Source: Thamnidium elegans (lineage: Eukaryota > Mucoromycota > Mucoromycetes > Mucorales > Mucoraceae). Taken from it: DNA of 64,000 bases. The notes beneath the pieces were generated by a model. It was not told the origin of the DNA. It made no database searches and saw nothing but the letters and a program-made list of their open reading frames with translations. Location: positions 558,001 to 622,000 of the forward strand of contig JAIXMG010000005.1 of the NCBI GenBank assembly GCA_025201345.1, in the 5' to 3' direction. Below, piece by piece: positions 20,751-30,000 of this stretch. The position numbers were made by a program, and so were the translations under genes. Positions within the stretch are counted from its first letter, which is position 1. Every line of letters begins with the position of its first letter.

Positions 20751-23700
20751 CTAATCTACTGAAGGCATCAGCGGGGTTGTCTTTACCACGACGATAGACG
20801 ACTCTATAAGACATTCCCATAAGACAAGCTTTCCATCTTTCGACCTTTGGTGAAGGTTTCGGGTTATTCAGAATATATTCGAGTGCAGCATGATCTGTTC
20901 GTATAATAAATTCTTCTTTAGACGCTAAGTAATACCTGAAACGATTAACTGCCCAGACGATTGCTAAAGCTTCCAAATGTGTAACAGTGTAATTCAAGTT
21001 TGCATGATTAATCGACTTAGAAGCATAACTAATCACTGTTTCTTCTTCATCAGTTCCTGTGGGTGATTGAGAAAGTATGGCACCTAGTCCTTTGTATGAG
21101 GCATCTGTAGTAATTATCTTCACATATTCACGGATCGGGAAGGTTTGTACTGGGGGAGACATCAATGAACTTATCAAATAGTTGAAGGCATCTTGTTGTT
21201 TATCTGTCCATTCGAAACTGTTTGTCTTCTTGAGTAACTTAGTTAGAGGTTCGGCTCTACATGCATAATCCATGATAAATCTTCTGAAATATCCAGTTGC
21301 ACCTAATAGCGATCTTACATCATCCTTGTTCGTAGGTTCCTTAAGTTTCACAATCTTCTTTAAATTACCTTCGGCTGGTTGAATTCCTTTCTCACCCACC
21401 TCATGGCCGAGATAGACCACCTTGTTCCTACCAAACTGGCATTTCTCCTTACGGATCCTTAAATTGTTAGCTTTACATACCTCAAAAATTTTCTGTAAGT
21501 GATTAATGTGTGATTCTTCATCTTTAGAAAACACTAAAATATCATCGATAAATATATAAACGAATACACCTATAAAGTCATTCAACAGTGTGCTCATAGC
21601 ACGTTGATAGCAAGCGGGAGCTCCAGTAAGGCCAAACGGCATAACTTTAAAAATGAAAGTACCAAATTTCGTGACAAACCCGGTCTTTTCTATTGAGTCT
21701 TCAGCCATTGCAATCTGCCAAAATCCTGTTGCTGCATCTAAAGTACTAAAATATTTAGCACCTGCTAACGCATTGAGCACTTCTTCGATATGCGGTAAGG
21801 GATATCCATCTTTAATTGTTTTAGCGTTCAAGGCAGAATAATTCACCACTAGTCGAAGTTTCTTGCTATCTTTTTTTGGTACAAAGAAGATCGGAGCACT
21901 CCATTTCCCATCGCTAGGCTCGATAATTTTCAAATCAAGTAATGTCTTCAATTCTTCTTTCAAACTGTCTTCTTCATCATAATTCAATCGATATGGCTTT
22001 GATCGAGTTGGTATTTCATCAGTTGTCCTAATATGATGTTTTATATTCTTAACCACTCCAATTTCATTGTATTCAACGAAACAGTCTCTGTAAGATTCTA
22101 AAAGATTATTTAAAAAATTAGGGGTCCCTTCACTTTCGTCTTCATTAAAAACTTGACGGGCTTCATTATCTTCGATAAATGAATCATGGGATATCGTGTC
22201 TTCTTGATATGTTGAGAGACTCACTATTTTGTTAATATTAATTTCTTTGTTTTTATTTATACTTAAATCTTCTTCGTTTGATTCTCCTAGATGACTATCA
22301 TCCCGTCTGACACTGACTTGAAAGATTGGAACATCATTTGAAATGAAATCTTTTTCATCATCTATGCATTCTACTTCTACATAATCTTTACCTCCGTTGG
22401 TGGGGACCATTACGATTTTACCCTTTTTTATTAACCTGATATCATGGTTTTCAATCCATGATCTACCTAAAATGCAAACCTCTTTCCCTGTTTCAGAAGG
22501 ATCAATACAGAAATGTTCTATTCTTCGTTTACCACCAATTCGTACATCAACGTCAGTAACTACTTGACAAGTCACGCTCTTATTGCTCGAGAACCCAGAT
22601 AATACCATTCTATCTTCATTATTGACTTTGATATTCAGAATTCTTGCTAGTCGTATACTCATTACGGAAACAGCTGCGCCAGAGTCTAGAATAGCTTCGA
22701 CCAATCGATTGTGGATATTTACGAAAACTCTAACGGGCCTTGCGTTTCTCATCTTGATAGAATCGTAAGGATAATTTATTATAGTCGATTCACCGTCATC
22801 ACTCTCTTCATAAAAACTTTCGGAAGAATTATCGTATTCGCTATCATCGCTACTAGAGTTACAATTCGTTTCACTTGACTCGCCATTACTTTCTTCATCG
22901 GACTGGAAGTGCTTGACTGAGGATTCGTGTGGGTTACTTCTGTTATAGTTTCTTCTTAACAATTCTTCTTCATCGAGTAATCCGTTACTTCGTAAGGCAC
23001 CGATCATTACAGGATTTGTAGATATACTTATATTTTGGTAAATTTTATTTTTATTTTTACCTGAAGGTTTTCGCCTATGCAGGTACATAATTCCTTCTTT
23101 GACTTCTCTTGCAGCGTTTTTATTTAAGGCTAAGAACTCTGCTACAGACATAGTTACTTGGGTATTCCTTAGTTTTTCCCAGGTATCCTGTACGTTGACA
23201 TGAACTTCTTTCCTTGGTCTACGACTTAGTTTCCTTCGTACGGGTTTAATCACACCTTCGGTGAGGGTGTTCATACTCGGTTCATTTAATGACATTACAT
23301 TGTGCGGCGTATAGTTTACAAATTGAGAATTGGGACGAATAGAATTGCTTCCTTCAGGGTGGTCGATTTCCATGTTACTTAGATTCACGTTTTCTTTTTC
23401 CTTACCTTTTCTTCTTGTTGTCGTTCTTCCTTCTTCAATACTTCCTGTTCCTTTTCTTTTTACAGCGTTAATATCAATACTTGAGAGATGATTTCCTTCC
23501 TGTATTGAGTTGTTAGTAACTTGGACTAATTGAATTGAGTTAGTATGTGCGTTATTCTCTAGAAGTTCTTTATATGGCGGTTTTATATTATTATTTTTTA
23601 TATTTTGTGTGGGTGGAGTATTATTTTCATTATATGTATTTATTTTATTATTATTGATATGGACAGCAGTATCTCCACCGATTACTGTTGTCCCATGTCT
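20746..23700 (-). CDS. Retrotransposon pol: protease, reverse transcriptase, RNase H
   Basis: Read in the -1 frame relative to gag from the slippery site at 23700; 984 codons follow to TAA at 20748-20746. After a variable linker, the aspartic protease shows ILDSGAAVSVMS. RT shows KKDSKKLRLVVNYSALN, TLDAATGFWQIAM, FGTFIFKVMPFGLTGAP and the catalytic FIDDILVFSKD (an IDD variant of YxDD). RNase H shows ITTDASYKGLGAILSQ and a C-terminal DNPADAFSR. An ATG exists at about 23371, but the frame is open across the gag end, so fusion by frameshifting is the simplest reading. All RT motifs look intact. Confidence 0.93.
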
Positions 23701-23706
23701 TTTCCC
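23661..23706 (-). promoter_or_regulatory. -1 ribosomal frameshift cassette at the gag/pol junction
   Basis: On the element strand gag reads CAG GGA AAA GAC, giving the heptamer G-GGA-AAA (23706-23700), a canonical X-XXY-YYZ slippery site. A 6-nt spacer (GACATG) follows, then an 11-bp stem: GGACAACAGTA (23693-23683) with TACTGCTGTCC (23671-23661), 10 of 11 paired, around an 11-nt loop. Slipping back one base yields AGA CAT GGG ACA and enters the pol frame. The gag stop codon begins inside the 5' arm. Confidence 0.8.
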
Positions 23707-24656
23707 TGTTGTTGGTCATTATATAGGTTACCACTATTGTCTTGGTAATTCCTATTCGCAGGTGGTTCAGGACAGAATCTACTAGCATGTCCATCTTTAC
23801 CGCAATTCCAACAAACGAATCTTTTGTCACTCCCATATGGTGGTCTATTGAACGTTTGTCTCTGGTTATGCTGTTGGGGTTGAATTTGTTGCTGTTGCAG
23901 ATTCATCTTCAACTGTTCTTGCTGTTGTACGATGTTGATGCTCAATTGATTCATTGAATTAATTAATTTTTCGAGTGTATCTTGGGTAGATACAGAGCTA
24001 CTGTCATTCGCTGTCGTATTACTAATTGTAAGTTTGCTATCTACTTCATCTATAAAACTTATTTTCTTATCATTTTTATTATTATTATTCTTGTTATACT
24101 TCATTAATAATGTCTCTAAGCTGGCAGCTTCTTCAATCACATCTTCATAGGTTCTCAAGTTCATTCGTTTCTTCTCTAACTCGAATCCAATATCAGAATT
24201 CACTCCGGATATAAACAACGAAATCTTCATTTCTTCATCTTTTACACCAGCAGCTTTGAACAACACATTTAGTTCACTAGTGAAGTGTTCTACCGTCTTT
24301 CCATATTCTTGTTCAATGCTTCTCAATTTCCTCCAAGTTTCACCAACGGTAGGTTGAATAAATTTACTCTTGAATTTACTCAAGAATTCCTCCCAAGTTG
24401 TAATTGTTTCACCAACAGTGTCCCACCAATCTTCAGCACGGTCTGTGAATGAGTTAGTGATAGCCGTCAAGAACATTTCGTGATTAAAATTTGTTGTGAA
24501 AAATCCTTTGTACGACTTAACAGTCTTCAACCATATTTCAGCCTTGTTTACATCTCTACTTCCAGAATAGTTAGGGATCTTATTCATCAAATTCATATAA
24601 TCAGCGGGGCTTGGTCCGCGCTGATGGGTGGCGTTTTCGTTTTTAATATCAGTCAT
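23682..24656 (-). CDS. Retrotransposon gag (324 aa)
   Basis: The capsid-like region carries the retrotransposon-gag motif (EDWWDTVGETITTWEEFLSKF, then FIQP..GETWRKLRSIEQ). It is followed by a Gln/Asn-rich linker (about aa 215-275) and one CCHC knuckle, CWNCGKDGHASRFC (about aa 280-293). The order matches Ty3/gypsy gag, which packages element RNA in virus-like particles. The stop TAA follows the slippery site by 5 codons. The ATG at 24656 is about 215 nt after the 5' LTR. Confidence 0.92.
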   Translation of the reverse strand: MTDIKNENATHQRGPSPADYMNLMNKIPNYSGSRDVNKAEIWLKTVKSYKGFFTTNFNHEMFLTAITNSFTDRAEDWWDTVGETITTWEEFLSKFKSKFIQPTVGETWRKLRSIEQEYGKTVEHFTSELNVLFKAAGVKDEEMKISLFISGVNSDIGFELEKKRMNLRTYEDVIEEAASLETLLMKYNKNNNNKNDKKISFIDEVDSKLTISNTTANDSSSVSTQDTLEKLINSMNQLSINIVQQQEQLKMNLQQQQIQPQQHNQRQTFNRPPYGSDKRFVCWNCGKDGHASRFCPEPPANRNYQDNSGNLYNDQQQGKDMGQQ

Positions 24657-24853
24657 ATCGTAATTGTAATTCGATTAAAAAAATTTTATAAAAATTTCTT
24701 GCTAGGATGTTGTCAAACTCTAATTTAATTTTTGACAGGTCGATTCTCCAATATATCGTTTAAAATAAAAGATCTTATATTATTTGTTTGTTTCTTAATT
24801 ATTGTTTTCGATTGGTGTTTAGTTATAAATGGTACGGTAATTGATTAAAATAA

Positions 24854-24871
24854 GTCTCGGCGAGACCTCCA
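24854..24871 (-). other. Primer-binding site of the retrotransposon
   Basis: One base after the 5' LTR, the element strand reads TGGAGGTCTCGCCGAGAC. It starts with TGG, as expected for pairing to a tRNA 3' CCA. The primer tRNA would end in CGAGACC-T-CCA; I cannot name it. The site contains a short palindrome (GTCTC-GCC-GAGAC). Confidence 0.6.
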
Positions 24872-24872
24872 A

Positions 24873-25231
24873 TGTTACGATTACGGTACTTGTTTGTAGA
24901 ATGGTTAGTTGTTTGAAACTGATTGTTCCTTTGAATACGCTGCTCCGAGACTTGTTAAACAGAGTATTTAAGTATTAGTAGTGATAAGTTGTACAATAGA
25001 TATCCAATTCCTTCTATTATATTTCCAATTCAATTCGTTCTTCAAAACTCAGAATATCAAGTTATACAAATTAAAATTACTAAAGAAAAGCTTGTTTTAT
25101 TAAAATTATACTTCTAAAAACTATATCTAAAATTATTGTAGTGTATGAAGTCTCCAAAACGTGATAATCACGTGTTGTAACATTTCAGTCTCAGCTTATG
25201 ATCTTCATTCGATTTTCTATACCACGTATCA
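24873..25231 (-). repeat. 5' LTR
   Basis: 359 bp, no difference seen from the left LTR. The U3 edge lies 9 bp from tRNA-Asn, so element transcription and tRNA transcription diverge from this junction. Confidence 0.95.
25158..25174 (+). promoter_or_regulatory. LTR-borne paired CACGTG element upstream of tRNA-Asn
   Basis: AACGTG (25158) and CACGTG (25169) are 11 bp apart with ATAAT between, inside the 5' LTR. The pair ends 66 bp before the mature tRNA, near the 59-61 bp seen at uninterrupted tRNA loci. It may serve the LTR promoter, the tRNA or both (inference). Confidence 0.6.
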
Positions 25232-25240
25232 AATATATCA

Positions 25241-25314
25241 GCTTCCGTGGCGCAATTGGCTAGCGCGTCTGACTGTTAATCAGGAGGTTGGTGGTTCAAG
25301 CCCACCCGGGAGCG
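25241..25314 (+). tRNA. tRNA-Asn(GTT)
   Basis: A 74-nt cloverleaf. The acceptor GCTTCCG pairs with CGGGAGC (one T-G). The anticodon loop CTGTTAA gives GTT. Box A is within TGGCGCAATTGG and box B is GGTTCAAGCCC. There is no intron. TTTCTTTTT follows as terminator. The upstream flank beyond 9 bp is now retrotransposon LTR. Confidence 0.97.
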
Positions 25315-25560
25315 TTTCTTTTTACATTTTTATTTTGATTATGGTGCATGTAGTCCTTGTGTCCGTTCTTAGTCATTTGTGTCACTTTGAAATTATGGTT
25401 TAGAAGTAACAGATCAAGTATGAAAGGTAGTCTACGTTCGGACAGGAGGTTTTTTTTCGAACTGTAGAACTGACTCGTATGACAGTTATTCACTCTAATT
25501 AGAATTCTGTAAAAGGAAATCGGAACCGTTTGAATGAAGAGTACGTAAGTACCTAAAATG

Positions 25561-25790
25561 TGTTAGTTGAAAGGTAATGTGGTAGAGTAAAAAAAAAAAA
25601 GAAGTAGCAAATAAGGTAATTGTAATTAAAGTGAGCACCAGTTCCTGCTTTATAAAGTAGAACGAATTAAGTAATAAAGATAAATAAAAAGTACAATGGA
25701 TTGAGTTGTCCAAAGGAATTCCAGCACAAGCAAAAGTATAAAATAAACTATCGTTAAAAGTCTAGGGTTTAAGAACGTTTAAGAATTAAA
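25561..25790 (+). repeat. tRNA-linked LTR-like repeat, copy after tRNA-Asn
   Basis: Begins TGTTAG..TGTGGTAGAG at 25561, 246 bp after tRNA-Asn. It contains gtgagcaccagttcctg (25631), the ttataaagtagaacga core, tacaatgga and gaattcc blocks in the same order as the copies after tRNA-Arg. The right end is not clear. Confidence 0.6.
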
Positions 25791-27065
25791 CTTTATAAAA
25801 AAAAAAGAAAGAAGAGAGAAGAAGTAGCAATATAGACGATCAACCAAGGTCGCGTAATGGTAAAAGTGTGATTTATGTAACAACTGACGGTGTCATGACT
25901 ACTTTAAAATTCATATAGCCCAAGTTTTAGTATATTAAAGATTAAAATATAAGAAAAAATGCAGGTATAAACTAAAAACGGTGTTGTTTACTTACAGTTT
26001 ACATATGAAGAAGGTTAAAGATAACAGACGTGAATATTTTGAATTTGAAGACCCTGATTACGGTTTTTAGCCTATATCCTGTAAATTATTCCAACAACAA
26101 AAACAATTCTGGTAGAAGCATCCAAACTGTGTTATTTTTTGTATATTACAAATAGCAGGATTCCGATAAAAGTAATTCTCCAGCTAAGGAACCAATAATC
26201 GAACCTATTAAAAAAAAAAAAAGACAAAAGTTCGAAATAAAATCGATAAATGAGGAGAGTTAAAAATTGTAAAGAGATCTATGGAATACCATAGGTTTGA
26301 TGAATCAGACTATGTAAAATCTTCTAGTGCTTAATGTCCAAATTAAATCAAAAGTAAATCAGAAGCACTTAAAGAATTCAACAAGACATACGTTATCAAA
26401 GCTAATTTGAACAAATACTACTATGATAGTCGAACTTCAAAAAGCTATAAACCATGTTACTTAAGTAGTTTAATCGCTAACACGGATACAGCATAGAGAA
26501 TAACAAAACACTTTTTCCAATTAACCATAATTTAATTTCATCAGCCCTTTTCACTCTATGCAGGTCAAGGGAAAAAAACTAATTACTCAGAAGTACGTCT
26601 ATTATTGACGTCTCTCAGGAACAAGAAGATATGGAAAAGATCAAAACTTTTATTCAAGATATGTCCCCAAAAAATAAAATAATTTTAAACAATAAAATAT
26701 ACTGACCCCACAAGTTCTTTGCTCCTATTATAAGATTGAATAAATAAGGAAGCATTTCTATACAATATGTCTTCCGAGAGGAGAAGTACAACATACCACA
26801 ATGTGACGTGGATAGAGACATATTTTAAAGGGGAGGCTAAAAAAAAACTGACTATGAAAAAATAGGTTGAGTGAAAAAAAAAAAAAAAAACTCACTTTTA
26901 TTTTCCTCTCTTGGCATAAAAAAAGAAGGGAACAAGTTATTGTCTTGCCAATTTCTTTCATCTTGAAAAAACAATTAGATTACAATTAGAAGAAAAAAAA
27001 AACCTCATTTCGATATTTTTATTTACATCTTTTTAATTCTCTCTTTTTATTTTGTTTAAAACGAC
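25791..27065. other. Gene-poor, decayed sequence
   Basis: Short open stretches (for example 26369-26493) read like worn coding DNA but contain stops and match no family I know. The pyrimidine-rich stretch before 27066 is the MON2 promoter side. Confidence 0.35.
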
Positions 27066-30000
27066 ATGAGTGGACTTACAGCCTTTTTACAAACAGAGCT
27101 GTTAACACTATCAAGTGAAGCAAGACGTAAGCATCCTGAAATTAAAGAGGTTAGTTTTCATTTTGTTGTACCTTTTTTTCTCTCTTATTGGGAGACGGGA
27201 ATGAAAAAGTAACTCAGTTCCCTTTTTTTTTGTCTGTAGGCGGCAGAACGTTTAAGTGTTATATTAAGAAGTTTCAAGGAAAGGCCTGGATACAGTATAG
27301 CTAATGGTAAAAAAAAAAAAAAAAAAAAAAGAATGTTGTTTGACGTATGAACACGTTGTTGAATTCTATTTGTACGATTTTTTAGAGTTAGCAAAAACAG
27401 AAGATGCGTTAAGACCTTTTGTATTAGCTTGTGAAACAAAGCAAGTTAAACTTGTCACTATTGCTATTGGGTGTATACAAAAACTTATATCTTTTCATGC
27501 TATACCAGAGGTAAGGAGCAAAAAAAAAAAAAAAAAAATTAAACTCATTGACTTTTTTTTTTTGTATTAGACATCTGTTCGAACCATCTTGAGAACATTA
27601 ACCGATATTAGTGTTCATGGAGTTGAAATTCAATTAAAAATATTACAGACAGTTTTACCCTTATTAAATAATTATAGAAGTGTGCATGATGATATATTAG
27701 CAGAGGTAATAATAAGGAAAAATAAAAAAAAGGGAGTATTCTTATTTGAGGAGTTTTTATAATGTTATAGGCACTTTTAATTTGTTTTCGATTACAAGAT
27801 TCAAAGATTGTTGTGGTAAATAATACAGCAGCAGCAACGTTACGTCAATTAGTTATTTTCGTATTTGATAAGGTGGCTAAAGAAGATACGATGGGATTGG
27901 AAAAATCAGATGCTAATCAACAAGTAGAGATCAGTACAGGAGAAAAAATAAAGTTACATCCTTGTGCTAAAGACGCTTATTATTTATTTCAAGATTTATG
28001 CTTATTAACAAATGGTGATCACCCTGAATATCTTCGCTTAAACCATTTATCAAAAACTTTTGGATTAGAATTAATTGAAAGTGTATTAACTAACCATTAT
28101 GAACTTTTCAGAGAGGTAAAAAAAAAAAAGGAAAAAAAAGCGAGAGAAAATAACGTATGTTTACAAGGTAACTTATATATATATATTAGCACAAAGAACT
28201 GAGCGCTATCCTCAAAGAACGAGTTTGCCCAATGTTCATAAAGAACTTTTCGGAAAAGAACGAATTTCCACAAACAATGCGATTAACCCGAGTTGTTTAT
28301 ATTTTGATTAAACAATTTAGTGAAATCTTGGTAATGGAATGTGAGATATTTTTATCAATGTTTGTAAAGATTTTGGAACCAGAGAATCCACTTTGGCTTC
28401 GAGTTTTGGTGATGGAAGTGTTTAGAGGTGTCTGCAGTGATGCTGTTTTAACAAGCTCAATTTATAATTGGTATGACGGTCAAAATAGCGCTACTAATGT
28501 CTTTCGAGATATGATTACTGGCTTTGGAAGATTGGCTACTGAAAAGCCTCAATCCATTGGAGCTCATCAAGGTGGTAGAGAGAGTGCAGAGTATAGTTCG
28601 GGTAACACAGGGTATGCGTCTCATGCAAATCAAGGCGGATCTGTTACTTCAGATGGCTTGAGTACTTCTACTTCTACTATGCGTATTCAATGGTAAGTGA
28701 TGAATTAGTATTTCGAATTTTGCAAAAAGTGTAGCTGATTCATTCTTTTTTATATATAAAAAATAGTATTGATCAATTGGATAAAGCAGATCCTCCCACT
28801 ATTCCTGATACCTATATTTATTATTTGGCATTACTTTGTCTCAACTCTATTGCTGATGGATTAGCAGGATTTGCTTTACCTAGATTCTCACCCGGATCAA
28901 TTAAATCACAAGAAAAAACTACAGCTGAAGAAACCACCAATAAGGATTTAACACTTGTGACAGATATGGCCAATGTTGCTTGGCCAGGACTTTTAGCAGC
29001 CATGTCATTTTACCTGACTGCTAACTTGGATGAAGATTTATTTCAAAGTACTATGCGATCCTATCAAAATTTTACTAATGTATGTGGTGTCTTAAACTTG
29101 GTAACACCACGAGACGCATTCTTAACCAACTTGTGTCGAAATTCTATTCCCATCATCCCATTACTTTCTTCGGGATATGTTACAACACCTGCTATGGGTA
29201 AAACTAATAGTTCCACCAGTATTAATACAACTTTATCTTTATCTGGAACAACCACTGCAGTTTCGTTTACGGATCTACCGGTACATCAACAACAGGCTGT
29301 GGCTAATATTACATTGAATGATAAGAATTTGTATAGTTTGCGCGTATTGCTGAATATCACCATGTTTCTTAGCAGTACGTTGGGATCGTCATGGTACCTT
29401 GTGTTGGAAACTTTACAGTTGGCAGATTTCTTGTTGTTTAATAGACCTGTACCAAAAGGAACTTCAGCTTCAGCTACTGGAAATACAAGTACAGCGGCTT
29501 CTTCAGTTGCTTTAAGAAGAACACTTACTGGATCCCCTGCTTCTTCTAATGCAATCAATCAATTAACCTCAAATTCACAACCTAGTAATAACCAAATGAT
29601 GGATGCAGATCATATTACGATTATTAGCGCATCATTTAATCGATTATTCGAAAACAGTAAATACTTGGACAACGAATCCTTTATAGCATTTGCATCTGCT
29701 TTATGTCGTATGAGTTCTGAAGTTACAGGTACACCATTCTCTGACGACCAATCTTTATCAAAGAGTAAATCATCTCGAGCCAAGATTTTTAACGGTCGAT
29801 CATTTGCAGTAGAAAAATTAGAATATATTTCAACATTAGATATGGGACGATTAATCAATAGTAGTTCATCTAAAAAGATTTGGGATTTGATCATGTCTCA
29901 TTTAGTTGCTACTGCTAATTATAGCTCTACACCGGCTTCGATCCGAACTCAATGCTGTGATGCTATTTCAGATATTATTTTGACAGCGATGAATTATGTC

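Larger units (their letters stand above)
18755..25231 (-). mobile_element. Complete Ty3/gypsy-type LTR retrotransposon (6477 bp)
   Basis: Transcribed right to left. 5' LTR 24873-25231, primer-binding site, gag, -1 frameshift, protease/RT/RNase H, integrase, 3' LTR 18755-19113. LTR ends in element orientation are TGATACG..CGTAACA. The flanks share AATA (18751-18754 and 25232-25235), a 4-bp target-site duplication. The two 359-bp LTRs read identically, so insertion is very recent. It sits 9 bp from the 5' end of tRNA-Asn, in the opposite orientation, reminiscent of the tRNA-start targeting of yeast Ty3. The domain order PR-RT-RH-IN places it in Ty3/gypsy (Metaviridae). No chromodomain is seen at the integrase C-terminus. 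The only visible coding problem is the break between RNase H and integrase. Confidence 0.95.

Noticed and set aside
23651..23836. Extra 61-aa ORF at the gag/pol junction
   Set aside because: A third-frame shadow of gag; the frameshift cassette explains the junction without it.
26369..26493. Open stretch reading like coding DNA
   Set aside because: About 40 codons, no start, no splice partners and no family; treated as worn DNA.
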